DNA from: Chaenocephalus aceratus
Lineage: Eukaryota > Chordata > Actinopteri > Perciformes > Channichthyidae
DNA length: 64,000 nt
NCBI GenBank assembly: GCA_023974075.1
Contig: JAMFTG010000660.1
Span: 1 to 64,000, forward strand
Direction of reading: 5' to 3'
Shown here: positions 39,428 through 51,100 of the stretch, piece by piece
How the letters are laid out: each line of letters begins with the position of its first letter
Position numbering within the stretch: the first letter of the stretch is position 1
Position numbers and translations under genes: made by a program
Notes under the pieces: generated by a model
Database searches by the model: none
Told to the model about the DNA's origin: nothing
Seen by the model: only the letters and a program-made list of their open reading frames with translations

Positions 39428-40129
39428 ACTCTCGGGGCCCCTGGTCAGACGGCTCCATAATATAACTGGCAAAAATGTAAGAATGTCATGCATCGGCCTA
39501 CAGTGGGAAAATGGTTGAATCTGGTGGAATAGAGTAGAAATATAAAATATAGAAAATGCATGGTTTTATACTGCAATGGCAGTGAGATCAAAACATGTGG
39601 TTTGAATGGAAGTCAATGAGGCCTTTTTGTCCATGAAGGTGTCCAGAGGTAGTATCTGAAATAATAATGCAGTCAAATCAACTTTGTTGTTAATCTGTGA
39701 CATATCCAAGAAGACTCTAACACCAAGCCCCCCCCCCCCCCCTACTGACTATATGGAAAATAATTGAGGTTTTGTAATAAATAATGCAAATAATTAAACA
39801 GGCATTTAAAGAATTAAAAATCCAGAAAATGATTGAATGGTTGGTAGTTTTGAGTACGTTAGAAGTAGTTTAAGTTATTCATGAAAAAAAAGTAGAAAGA
39901 AATATTGATGTATGATGATTTAATAGCAGTTATTTGGGGCGTGTGAAGGTGTCGAAAGGATGAAAATTCGAGGAGGGCACAGGGGTCCTTCCCATACCAG
40001 TGTCTACAACTCAAACTAACAGCATGTGTTCTGGCCCCCATTAATACATACATGTCTGTATTGTACGTTGACATTGCAGTACTCGGCCTACATCAGATAT
40101 TAAACTGGTTCTCACCTGTCTCATTTCAG

Positions 40130-40290
40130 AATACAGGAATTCAAAGTAGCGTTGAGTGAAGACAACAATCTGAAGAAGCGGTAACTTTAAAATCTTAATT
40201 TATCCGAGTATTTCATTGTTCTGTATTTGAGCATCCTTTTCTCTATTCAACCTAGGAATCCCGTTTGAAGGAGGCATCCTTTATTGGAAA
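40130..40290 (+). pseudogene. tbc1d13: two relic exons resembling TBC1 domain family member 13, second copy
   Basis: Exon a (40130-40180) keeps acceptor CATTTCAG and donor CG|GTAACT but has lost 17 bp relative to the other copy. Exon b (40256-40290) keeps a proper acceptor (CCTAG) and has lost 6 bp, so the CWK motif is altered to YWK. The damage is independent of that at 24,557-24,746, so neither copy is likely functional. Confidence 0.7.
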
Positions 40291-40377
40291 GTAACATGTT
40301 GTGTACCACATGGAAGAACTTCAGTTAAGATTAACCTCCCATTGTTTTAGCTCATATTCGACTGAGTAGATGTGGGT

Positions 40378-41002
40378 ACTAGCACCGCCATGACACTACA
40401 CATTGTGGACTATACAATTGAAAAGGATGTAATGAAATTTACTGAAAGCATGTTCCTTAAACTAATTTTTTTGTTAGGTTTGCTCATGACTAGTCAGTGT
40501 TGGATTTATACGTCTTTACTACCCACTGTATGAATGCCACATATTACGTTAATTAACCCCGATACACGTTTACCTGACGCTGCCTCTCCACGTGTTGCCA
40601 CTCAGATCATACTAAAGTTTTTTTTAAACCGTGCTAATGCAGACTTGCGGTATTACTCACTCAATGAAAGGTTTTTAGAGTCAAATCTTAGAAGTTACAC
40701 ATGTGTCTGAGGGGATTTAACATACATTGAACTAAGACTCCCCCCCAAAAGAGAACTCACTATTAACCAGTGCAATGACAATAGCTAATATCGTTACCCG
40801 GATAACAATGAAAAAAACACTCACCGATTTCATGTGATTCACAAGGCCTGAGGCTGTTTATTATCAAAATCAAGTCAAAGTCAAAGAATGATGGTGCCCT
40901 GTCACCGTGAATGGAGCTTGCTGGGAAAACACAACTTTTACTCAGTTCAGATCAACACAATTATATTTATACAACGGTTTTTAAGCCAGTGGGAATGATG
41001 CT
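40378..41002 (-). repeat. block D proximal part, copy C 3' flank
   Basis: Inverted homologue of 19,154-20,121. It contains the intact octamer ACTAGCAC (40378-40385), the empty site for the 4.36-kb insertion. Confidence 0.85.
40857..40862 (-). terminator. polyadenylation signal of cirbp copy C
   Basis: TTTATT on the + strand (AATAAA on -), 141 bp beyond the stop codon, at the same place as in copy B. Confidence 0.65.
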
Positions 41003-41521
41003 TTATTCGTATCCAGCGTCGCGGTTGCCTCTGTAGCCTCCTCCGCCTCCTGAGTATCCGCCGCCGCCGCCACCTCCGCCGGATCTGTAGCCGCCACCTC
41101 CGCCGCCACCGGAACGACCCTCGGATCCGTAGCTTGATCTGTCACCATAGCTTCTTTCTCCTCCGCCATAGCTTCTCTCACCGCCGCCGTATCCACCACC
41201 TCCTCTCCCGCCACCTCCGCCTCTCCCGCGTCCGAATCCTCCGCCGCCTCTTGATCCACCGCCGCCACCGCCTTTCCCTGCCTCATCGACGCGGATTGAC
41301 CGGCCATCGAGGGAGGTTCCGTTCATGCCGTCCATTGCTTCTTTAGCATCCTCGGCGTTGTCGTACTTCACGAAGCCGAAACCGCGGGAATTCCCGGTCT
41401 CTTTGTCTCTGATCACGTCCACCTTCTCGATGGTTCCATACTTGGAGAAGGCCGCAGCCAGAGATTCCTCGTTGGTGTCGAAGCTGAGACCGCCGATGAA
41501 GAGTTTGCCTTCGTCCGACAT
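41003..41521 (-). CDS. cirbp: cold-inducible RNA-binding protein-like, copy C (172 aa, single exon)
   Basis: The RRM at residues 1-85 has RNP2 LFIGGL and RNP1 RGFGFVKY. Small differences from the others are AKEAMDG for AKDAMDG and LAAAF. The RGG tail is the shortest: [13 protein letters not shown] is followed by two [14 protein letters not shown] modules and a Gly/Tyr run ending NRDAGYE. Length (172 aa) is closest to usual vertebrate CIRBP (about 170 aa). Single exon, with both flanks matching copy B in inverted orientation. The 5' flank carries an E-box and a GC box, but a Nimb-type LINE has inserted 440 bp upstream of the ATG. Confidence 0.93.
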   Translation of the reverse strand: MSDEGKLFIGGLSFDTNEESLAAAFSKYGTIEKVDVIRDKETGNSRGFGFVKYDNAEDAKEAMDGMNGTSLDGRSIRVDEAGKGGGGGGSRGGGGFGRGRGGGGGRGGGGYGGGERSYGGGERSYGDRSSYGSEGRSGGGGGGGYRSGGGGGGGGYSGGGGGYRGNRDAGYE

Positions 41522-41687
41522 GTTGTTTAAGTCGTTTTGGGCTTTTCAGTAGTAGGAGACTATTGAATCTGAAGAGCAGCGGAAGGCACGGGTGCTGGTC
41601 GTAGAGACGGCGTAGAAATGACCGCATGGAACAGACGCATGGATCTTTAAGGCCGCAGTGAAAGGCAATATCCGGTGACGCCGGTAC

Positions 41688-41720
41688 CACGTGGGTTCCG
41701 CCCAGTTTAAGCCCCGCCCC
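41688..41720 (-). promoter_or_regulatory. E-box and GC box, cirbp copy C promoter
   Basis: CACGTG at 41688-41693 and GCCCCGCCCC at 41711-41720 lie 167-199 bp upstream of the ATG, in the same arrangement as copy B. Confidence 0.45.
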
Positions 41721-41964
41721 TTTCTGAGAAAAAGCGGGATTTAAATTATAATGTGACTGTTATGTAAGTTATAGAGGTACGGGGGGGGGTTTCATAGGAT
41801 TTAAGGTGTTATTTCTCCGTTTTTTATGCATTTAATGTTATTGTGAGGGCTTTAGAATGTGAACTATGAGTATTGTCTGGTCCTCACTTGGCAACAGAAA
41901 GGTGGCGGTAATGCGCCATTAAGCTGGATGCAAACAGCCATACAACTCGAGAAAGAAGAAGAAG

Positions 41965-43410
41965 ATATCCCAGTGAATAATACACATATAAAAAAAAGGG
42001 TAACAGACCATGTGTCAGTATACACCACAGAGCTGTTGGCATTGGTGTTGTCATTGAAATGGATAGTAGAGAAAGAAATACATAACAGTGTAATTGCATC
42101 TGACAGCTTTTCAGCATTATCGAGTATACGATCAGGCAGATCTTCATTTAGAATGGACATAATAAATCAAATATTTCTAATTGTATATAAAATGCAAATC
42201 AAAGGCATAGCAACTCGTTTCCTCTGGGTTCCTGCTCATGTTGGTGTGGAGGGTAATGAACAGGTGGATATTCTGGCCAAACACACACTCAGAAGTATGA
42301 ACATAGACAGAGAAGTTCCACTCAGCAAAGCGGAGGTTCAAACATTCATTCAGAAATATGCACAAACAACATGGCAAGATCATTGGGACCTTAGTGATAC
42401 AGGAAGACATCTTTATGGAAGGAAGGTGGGGTTTAAAAGAAGGGAGGAAAATGTCATTTCTCAGATGAGAATAGGTCATACAGGGCTCAATCATACTTTA
42501 AGTATAATAGGAAAGCATCCAACCGGAAAGTGTATACACTGCAGCCAGAAACTGTTGAGCAGGAAATATAGTACTCAGAGAAATGTGCTTTTCCACACAC
42601 TGAAGAAAGCAACATTCCCTGACTTGTCGCTATCAGGGCTGTTAGGGAAGGCAAGGCAAGTTTATTTATATAGCACTTTTCAACGCAAGGCAATTCAAAG
42701 TGCTTTACAAAAAAAAAATGAAAGACATTAAGCATTAAAAAAGAAAAGCTAATAAAATAAACATTAAGGAAAAATACATGGATAAAAGTTACAGTGCAGT
42801 CTAAAATATGAATAGTTCAATTAAACATTAAAAGAAAAAGTACATGGATAAAAGTTACAGTGCAGTCTAAGATGTGAATAGTTCAATTAAAAGCAGCGAC
42901 AAAAAGAAAAGTCTTCAGCCTGGATTTGAAAGTAGTCAGAGTTGCAGCGGACCTGCAGGTTTCTGGGAGTTTGTTCCAGATGTTTGGAGCATAATAACTG
43001 AACGCTGCTTCTCCATGTTTAGTTCTGACTCTGGGGACAGAAAGCTGACCAGTCCCTGAAGACCTGAGAGATCTGGGATGGTTCATACGTTTAGCAGGAG
43101 GTCAGAAATGTATTTTGGGCCTAAACCATTCAGTGCTTTATAAACCAGCAGCAGTATTTAGAAATCTATTCTTTGACACACAGGAAGCCAGTGTAAAGAA
43201 TTAGGGAAAACATCAGGCAATATATATTGTGAGATTATTACGTTTCTAAGAGAAATTGATACATTTAAAATAATCTAGAGTTTTGGTTCTTTGTTTTGTT
43301 TATTTTTTTCTGCACAGTCTCTTGTCCACACTCGTCCAGTTGGTGGCGGTAATGCACCTACAAGTTGGTTTGCCAACCGCCAATAAACACTAAAGAAGAA
43401 GAAGAAGAAG
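41965..43410 (+). mobile_element. 5'-truncated I/Nimb-type LINE with RNase H domain
   Basis: The open frame (about 41,970-42,650) encodes an RNase H domain. YTTELLAL supplies the catalytic Glu, IASDSFSAL the Asp, and FLWVPAHVGVEGNEQVD the His/Asp motif. The first catalytic Asp lies 5' of the truncation. A downstream stretch (QMRIGHTGLNH then CIHC) is typical of I-group LINE ends. After a nested insertion the 3' UTR ends GGTGGCGGTAATGC then (GAA)n at 43,393-43,410. It entered an older GAA-rich tail of the same kind already present in block P. Confidence 0.87.
42650..43200 (-). mobile_element. LINE fragment nested in the Nimb-type LINE
   Basis: The minus strand encodes RTKHGEAAFSYYAPNIWNKLP and TFKSRLKTFLF, a reverse-transcriptase C-terminus. 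The 3' tail has 'tttgtaaagcactttgaatt'. The octamer TTAGGGAA is duplicated at 42642-42649 and 43201-43208. Confidence 0.85.
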
Positions 43411-43701
43411 CACTGTGAGAAGTGAACGTGAACACGTGTTTATAGCAGACTGTTTCCAACAATACTCACAAAATGAGTCATATTTCACATGACACATCTT
43501 CCATACACTGGGGCATTAACATGGCATTTTTTAGACGGATAATCAGTGGGAAAGGGTCTTTGTTCTGTGTACGTTTGTAAGTTTGATTATATTAATTTAT
43601 ATTTTTTGGATAAAATATTGTTGTGCACAACAAAGTGTGCAAGCTCAGGTTTCTAAGTTATATCATTTTAACATGTGCATTCTGGGTGCAGGGGCTTGAT
43701 A

Positions 43702-44535
43702 CACTGAACACAAATATAAACACTTTGTTTTTCCTCCCATTTCTCATGAGATGAACTCAAAGATCTAAAACATTTTCTATAACACAAAATAACCATTTCT
43801 CTCAAATATTGTTCACAAATTCTGAAAGAATGTGTGATCGTGAGCACTTCTCCTTTGCCGAGATAATCCATCCCACCTCTCAGGTGTGGCATATCAAGAT
43901 GCTGATTAGACAGCATGATTAATGCACAGGTGTGCCTTAGGCTGGCCACCATAAAAGGCCACTCTGAAACGTGCAGTTTTGCTTTATTGGGGGGTCTGGG
44001 GGGGTCCGAAAACCAGTCAGTATCTGGTGTCGAGGGGTAGGCTAGGGGTAGGGTTAGGGGTAGGGTAATGTTGTGAATCGAGTGGCCCATGGTGGTGGGT
44101 GGGGTTTATGGTATGGGCAGGCGTATGTTATGGACGACGAACACAGGCCACTCGATTCACAACATTACCCTAACCCTACCCCTACCCCTAACCCTACCCC
44201 TCACACCAGATACTGCCTGGTTTTCGGACCCCCCCAGACCCCCCCAATAAAGCAAACTGCACGTTTCAGAGTGGCCTTTTATTGTGGCCAGCCTAAGGCA
44301 CACCTGTGCAATAATCCATGCTGTCTAATCAGCATCTTGATATGCCACGCCTGAGAGGTGGATGGATTATCTCGGCAAAGGAGAAGTGCTCACTATCACA
44401 ATTCTTTCAGATTTGTGAACAATATTTGAGAGAAATGGTTATTTTGTGTAAATAGAAAAGGTTTTAGATCTTTGAGTTCATCTCATGAAAAATGGGAGCA
44501 AAAACAAAAGTGTTGCGTTTATATTTGGTTCAGTG
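43702..44535. mobile_element. palindromic Tc1/mariner-type element, 834 bp
   Basis: It starts CACTGAAC and ends GTTCAGTG, flanked by TA at 43700-43701 and 44536-44537. The two arms (43,702-44,087 and 44,146-44,535) are long near-perfect inverted repeats around a 58-bp loop. Near the loop a frameshifted remnant (NRVAHGGG) resembles a Tc1 transposase. Inner arm segments contain TAGGGG/TAGGG repeats. The structure is a head-to-head foldback derived from one element end. Confidence 0.85.
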
Positions 44536-45152
44536 TATTTGAGTGTGGTATTTCAGTGGCAGTGTTTTGCAAACAACACACAGGCTGTCGGTTTTGAATA
44601 ACTATCTAATGTAGGCTATAGAGTAGTTATTTGCAAAAAGCGTATTTTGGAATATGAAACTTAGTGTAAAGCAGACGATGCGCTTATGATTTAGCGTATC
44701 TGTTCAATAGGCAGATCAAGAAAGGCAACTTGAGTTTAATAATTGAGCCAAAAGTACCAGTTTGTGTCTTGGTAATTGCACAAAGCAGTAATAGGCCACA
44801 CATAATCACATTTTTCTAAAAACACAGCAGCAAAACCTATTTTATCCACCCAAAAATGAAGGCCCACCTGAAAAAAAAAAAAAATCGCTATTTTTAGCAT
44901 TAAATAACGTACACTTAAATTGAAATAAATGTTGCTTTTTCCCACGTCCTCGGCAGCTCTGCTGTGCCGGGGCTCCTGTATGTTTCTCCACACGACTACT
45001 GTAGGTAGTACACTGATTATGGATATACACCACACACTACCCCACTTCAAAAGACCAGAACTATCTGCTTAAGGGCAGCTGTTGATGTTCACAACAACAA
45101 CAAACGCATGCAGATGGCTGTAGTCTGTAGCCAGACAGAGGTAGATCTGGCC
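44536..45152. other. stretch between the Tc1 element and the satellite, nothing recognised
   Basis: AT-rich, with a poly(A) run at 44,872-44,884. An (ACA)n stretch at 45,090-45,101 lies 50 bp before the first satellite unit. Confidence 0.5.
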
Positions 45153-48100
45153 GTGGTGGAGCGTGGTGGTGGAGCATGGTGGTGGAGCATGGTGGTGGTG
45201 GGGCGTGGTGGTGGGGCATGGTGGTGGGGCATGGTGGTGGTGGGGCATGGTGGTGGGGCATGGTGGTGGTGGGGCATGGTGTGGGGGGCATGGTGGTGGG
45301 GCATGGTGGTGGGGCGTGGTGGTGGTGGGGCGTGGTGGTGGGGCATGGTGGTGGGGCATGGTGGTGGGGCATGGTGGTGGGGCATGGTGGTGGGGCATGG
45401 TGGTGGGGCGTGGTGGTGGGGCATGGTGGTGGGGCATGGTGGTGGAGCATGGTGGTGGGGCGTGGTGGTGGGGCATGGTGGTGGTGGGGCATGGTGGTGG
45501 AGCGTGGTGGTGGGGCGTAGTGGTGGAGCGTAGTGGTGGAGCGTAGTGGTGGAGCGTGGTGGTGGGGCGTGGTGGTGGGGCGTAGTGGTGGAGCGTAGTG
45601 GTGGAGCGTAGTGATGGAGCGTAGTGATGGAGCGTAGTGGTGGAGCGTAGTGGTGGAGCGTAGTGGTGGAGCGTGGTGGTGGGGCGTAGTGGTGGAGCGA
45701 GTGGTGGAGCGTAGTGATGGAGCGTAGTGATGGAGCGTAGTGGTGGAGCGTAGTGATGGAGCGTAGTGGTGGAGCGTAGTGGTGGAGCGTAGTGGTGGAG
45801 CGTGGTGGTGGGGCGTAGTGATGGAGCGTAGTGGTGGAGCGTAGTGATGGAGCGTAGTGGTGGAGCGTAGTGGTGGAGCGTAGTGGTTGAGCGTATGGTG
45901 GAGCGTGGTGGTGGGGCATGGTGGTGGTGGGGCGTGGTGGTGGGGCATGGTGGTGGGGCATGGTGGTGGGGCATGGTGGTGGGGCGTAGTGATGGAGCGT
46001 AGTGGTGGAGCGTAGTGATGGAGCGTGGTGGTGGGGCGTAGTGTGGAGCGTAGTGGTGGAGCGTAGTGATGGAGCGTAGTGATGGAGCGTATGGTGGAGC
46101 GTAGTGGTGGAGCGTAGTGGTGGAGCGTGGTGGTGGGGCGTAGTGATGGAGCGTAGTGGTGGAGCGTAGTGGTGGAGCGTAGTGGTGGAGCGTAGTGGTG
46201 GAGCGTGGTGGTGGGGCGTAGTGGTGGAGCGTAGTGGTTGAGCGTAGTGGTTGAGCGTAGTGGTGGAGCGTGGTGGTGGGGCGTAGTGATGGAGCGTAGT
46301 GGTGGAGCGTAGTGGTGGAGCGTAGTGGTGGAGCGTGGTGGTGGGGCGTAGTGGTGGAGCGTAGTGGTGGAGCGTAGTGGTGGAGCGTAGTGGTGGAGCG
46401 TGGTGGTGGAGCGTAGTGGTGGAGCGTAGTGGTGGAGCGTAGTGGTGGAGCGTAGTGGTGGAGCGTAGTGGTTGAGCGTGGTGGTGGAGCGTGGTGGTGG
46501 GGCGTAGTGATGGAGCGTAGTGGTGGAGCGTAGTGATGGAGCGTAGTGATGGAGCGTAGTGGTGGAGCGTAGTGGTTGAGCGTAGTGGTGGAGCGTAGTG
46601 ATGGAGCGTAGTGGTGGAGCGTAGTGGTTGAGCGTGGTGGTGGAGCGTGGTGGTGGGGCGTGGTGGTTGAGCGTGGTGGTGGGGCGTGGTGATGGGGCGT
46701 GGTGGTGGGCGTAGTGGTGGAGCGTAGTGGTGGAGCGTAGTGGTGGAGCGTAGTGGTGGAGCGTGGTGGTGGGGCGTAGTGGTGGAGCGTAGTGGTGGAG
46801 CGTAGTGGTGGAGCGTAGTGGTGGAGCGTAGTGGTGGAGCATAGTGGTGGAGCGTAGTGATGGAGCGTAGTGGTGGAGCGTAGTGGTGGAGCGTAGTGGT
46901 TGAGCGTAGTGGTGGAGCGTGGTGGTGGGGCGTAGTGGTGGAGCGTAGTGATGGAGCGTAGTGATGGAGCGTAGTGGTGGAGCGTAGTGGTGGAGCGTAG
47001 TGGTTGAGCGTAGTGGTGGAGCGTGGTGGTGGGGCGTAGTGGTGGAGCGTAGTGATGGAGCGTAGTGATGGAGCGTAGTGGTGGAGCGTAGTGGTGGAGC
47101 GTAGTGGTGGAGCGTGGTGGTGGGGCGTGGTGGTGGTGGGGCGTGGTGGTGGGGCATGGTGGTGGGGCATGGTGGTGGGGCGTGGTGGTGGGGCATGGTG
47201 GTGGGGCGTGGTGGTGGGGCATGGTGGTGGGGCATGGTGGTGGGGCATGGTGGTGGGGCATGGTGGTGGTGGGGCATGGTGGTGGAGCGTGGTGGTGGGG
47301 CGTAGTGGTGGAGCGTAGTGGTGGAGCGTAGTGGTGGAGCGTAGTGGTGGGGCGTGGTGGTGGGGCGTAGTGGTGGAGCGTAGTGGTGGAGCGTAGTGAT
47401 GGAGCGTAGTGGTGGAGCGTAGTGGTGGAGCGTAGTGGTGGAGCGTAGTGGTGGAGCGTGGTGGTGGGGCGTAGTGGTGGAGCGTAGTGGTGGAGCGTAG
47501 TGATGGAGCGTAGTGATGGAGCGTAGTGGTGGAGCGTAGTGGTGGAGCGTAGTGGTGGGCGTAGTGGTGGAGCGTAGTGGTGGAGCGTGGTGGTGGGGCG
47601 TAGTGATGGAGCGTAGTGGTGGAGCGTAGTGGTTGAGCGTAGTGGTGGAGCGTAGTGGTGGAGCGTGGTGGTGGGGGCGTAGTGATGGAGCGTAGTGGTG
47701 GAGCGTAGTGATGGAGCGTAGTGGTGGAGCGTAGTGGTGGAGCGTAGTGGTTGAGCGTAGTGGTGGAGCGTGGTGGTGGGGCATGGTGGTGGTGGGGGTG
47801 GTGGTGGGGCATGGTGGTGGGGCATGGTGGTGGGGCATGGTGGTGGTGGTGGAGCATGGTGGTGGGGCATGGTGGTGGGGCATGGTGGTGGGGCATGGTG
47901 GTGGTGGGGCATGGTGGTGGAGCGTGGGGGTGGGGCGTAGTGGTGGAGCGTAGTGGTGGAGCGTAGTGATGGAGCGTGGTGGTGGGGCGTAGTGGTGGAG
48001 CGTAGTGGTGGAGCGTAGTGGTGGAGCGTAGTGGTGGAGCGTAGTGGTGGAGCGTAGTGGTGGAGCGTGGTGGTGGGGCGTAGTGATGGAGCGTAGTGGT

Positions 48101-51100
48101 GGAGCGTAGTGGTGGAGCGTAGTGGTGGAGCGTAGTGGTGGAGCGTAGTGGTGGAGCGTGGTGGTGGGGCGTAGTGATGGAGCGTAGTGGTGGAGCGTAG
48201 TGATGGAGCGTAGTGGTGGAGCGTAGTGGTGGAGCGTAGTGGTTGAGCGTAGTGGTGGAGCGTGGTGGTGGGGCGTAGTGGTGGAGCGTAGTGGTTGAGC
48301 GTAGTGGTTGAGCGTAGTGGTGGAGCGTGGTGGGGGGCGTAGTGGTGGAGCGTAGTGGTGGAGCGTAGTGGTGGAGCGTAGTGGTGGAGCGTAGTGGTGG
48401 AGCGTGGTGGTGGGGCGTAGTGGTGGAGCGTAGTGGTGGAGCGTAGTGGTGGAGCGTGGTGGTGGAGCGTGGGTGGAGCGTAGTGGTGGAGCGTAGTGGT
48501 GGAGCGTAGTGGTGGAGCGTAGTGGTGGAGCGTAGTGGTTGAGCGTGGTGGTGGAGCGTGGTGGTGGGGCGTAGTGGTGGAGCGTAGTGGTGGAGCGTAG
48601 TGATGGAGCGTAGTGGTGGAGCGTAGTGATGGAGCGTAGTGGTGGAGCGTAGTGATGGAGCGTAGTGGTGGAGCGTAGTGGTGGAGCGTAGTGGTTGAGC
48701 GTAGTGGTGGAGCGTGGTGGTGGGGCGTAGTGGTGGAGCGTAGTGGTGGAGCGTAGTGATGGAGCGTAGTGGTGGAGCGTAGTGGTGGAGCGTAGTGGTT
48801 GAGCGTAGTGGTGGAGCGTGGTGGTGGGGCGTAGTGGTGGAGCGTAGTGGTTGAGCGTAGTGGTTGAGCGTGGTGGTGGAGCGTGGTGGTGGGGCGTAGT
48901 GATGGAGCGTAGTGGTGGAGCGTAGTGGTGGAGCGTAGTGGTGGAGCGTAGTGGTGGAGCGTAGTGGTGGAGCGTGGTGGTGGGGCGTAGTGATGGAGCG
49001 TAGTGGTGGAGCGTAGTGGTGGAGCGTAGTGGTGGAGCGTGGTGGTGGAGCGTAGTGGTGGAGCGTAGTGATGGAGCGTAGTGGTGGAGCGTAGTGGTGG
49101 AGCGTAGTGGTTGAGCGTGGTGGTGGAGCGTGGTGGTGGGGCGTAGTGATGGAGCGTAGTGGTGGAGCGTAGTGATGGAGCGTAGTGGTGGAGCGTAGTG
49201 ATGGAGCGGTGGTGGAGCGTAGTGGTTGAGCGTAGTGGTGGAGCGTGGTGGTGGGGCGTGGTGGTTGAGCGTGGTGGTGGGGGCGTAGTGATGGAGCGTG
49301 GTGGTGGGGCGTAGTGGTGGAGCGTAGTGATGGAGCGTAGTGGTGGAGCGTAGTGGTTGAGCGTGGTAGTGGGGCGTGGTGGTGGAGCGTGGTGGTGGGG
49401 CGTAGTGATGGAGCGTGGTGTGGGGCGTAGTGGTGGAGCGTAGTGATGGAGCGTAGTGGTGGAGCGTAGTGGTTGAGCGTGGTGGTGGGGCGTGGTGGGG
49501 GGCGTGGTGGTTGAGCGTGGTGGTGGGGCGTAGTGATGGAGCGTGGTGGTGGGGCGTAGTGGTGGAGCGTAGTGGTGGAGCGTAGTGGTGGAGCGTAGTG
49601 GTTGAGCGTGGTGGTGGGGCGTGGTGGTTGAGCGTGGTGGTGGGGCGTAGTGATGGAGCGTGGTGGTGGGGCGTAGTGGTGGAGCGTAGTGATGGAGCGT
49701 GGTGGTGGGGCGTAGTGGTGGAGCGTAGTGGTTGAGCGTGGTAGTGGGGCGTGGTGGTGGAGCGTGGTGGTGGGGCGTAGTGATGGAGCGTGGTGGTGGG
49801 GCGTAGTGGTGGAGCGTAGTGATGGAGCGTAGTGGTGGAGCGTAGTGGTTGAGCGTGGTGGTGGGGGGGCGTGGTGGTGGGGCGTGGTGGTTGAGCGTGG
49901 TGGTGGGGCGTAGTGATGGAGCGTGGTGGTGGGGCGTAGTGGTGGAGCGTAGTGGTGGAGCGTAGTGGTGGAGCGTAGTGGTTGAGCGTGGTGGTGGGGC
50001 GTGGTGGTTGAGCGTGGTGGTGGGGCGTAGTGATGGAGCGTGGTGGTGGGGCGTAGTGGTGGAGCGTAGTGATGGAGCGTGGTGGTGGGGCGTAGTGGTG
50101 GAGCGTAGTGATGGAGCGTGGTGGTGGAGCGTAGTGATGGAGCGTGTGGTGGGGCGTAGTGGTGGAGCGTGGTGATGGGGGTGGTGGTGGGGCGTAGTGA
50201 TGGGGCGTGGTGGTGGGGCGTAGTGGTGGAGCGTAGTGATGGAGCGTGGTGGTGGAGCGTAGTGATGGGGCGTGGTGGTGGGGCGTGGTGGTTGAGCGTG
50301 GTGGTGGGGCGTGGTGGTGGAGCGTAGTGGTGGAGCGTGGTGGTTTGAGCGTGGTGGTGGAGCGTAGTGATGGAGCGTAGTGGTGGAGCGTAGTGGTGGA
50401 GCGTGGTGGTGGAGCGTAGTGGTGGAGCGTAGTGGTGGAGCGTAGTGGTGGAGCGTAGTGGTGGAGCGTAGTGGTTGAGCGTGGTGGTGGAGCGTAGTGG
50501 TGGAGCGTAGTGGTGGAGCGTGGTGGTGGAGCGTGGTGGTGGAGCGTAGTGGTGGAGCGTAGTGGTGGAGCGTAGTGGTGGAGCGTAGTGGTTGAGCGTG
50601 GTGGTGGAGCGTAGTGGTGGAGCGTAGTGGTGGAGCGTAGTGGTGGAGCGTAGTGGTGGAGCGTGGTGGTGGAGCGTAGTGGTGGAGCGTGGTGGTTGAG
50701 CGTGGTGGTGGAGCGTAGTGGTGGAGCGTAGTGGTGGAGCGTGGTGGTGGAGCGTGGTGATGGAGCGTGGTGGTGGAGCGTGGTGGTGGAGCGTAGTGGT
50801 GGAGCGTAGTGGTGGAGCGTAGTGGTGGAGCGTAGTGGTGGAGCGTAGTGGTGGAGCGTGGTGGTGGAGCGTAGTGGAGCGTGGTGGTGGAGCGTAGTGG
50901 TGGAGCGTAGTGGTTGAGCGTAGTGGTTGAGCGTAGTGATGGAGCGTAGTGATGGAGCGTAGTGATGGAGCGTAGTGGTGGAGCGTAGTGGTTGAGCGTA
51001 GTGGTTGAGCGTAGTGGTTGAGCGTAGTGGTTGAGCGTGGTGGTGGGGCGTAGTGGTGGAGCGTAGTGGTGGAGCGTGGTGATGGAGCGTAGTGGTGGAG

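Larger units (their letters stand above)
36476..39985. repeat. 3.5-kb insertion with long inverted repeats (foldback-like)
   Basis: The arm at about 36,619-37,540 is inverted at about 39,280-39,945, including the stretches near 36,850/39,690 and 37,100/39,470 and the part next to the GT tracts. The loop (37,550-39,240) holds GT/TATG microsatellite and about 1.1 kb of unassigned sequence. The other D block lacks the whole piece and runs GGGAAGG into TTTAAAGAAGG at about 24,907. Target duplication and transposase were not found. Confidence 0.7.
41522..43567 (-). repeat. duplication block P, copy 3 (cirbp C 5' flank, interrupted and truncated)
   Basis: Homologous to the start-codon-proximal part of block P (41,522-41,960). 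It is then interrupted by a LINE (41,965-43,410) and resumes at 43,411-43,567. Homology stops there, so the distal 1.6 kb of P present in copies A and B is missing. Confidence 0.85.

Noticed and set aside
45108..45546. Plus-strand Gly/Trp/Val-rich frames in the satellite
   Set aside because: They exist only where CGTA units (which supply TAG stops) are replaced by CATG units. Repeat artefact.
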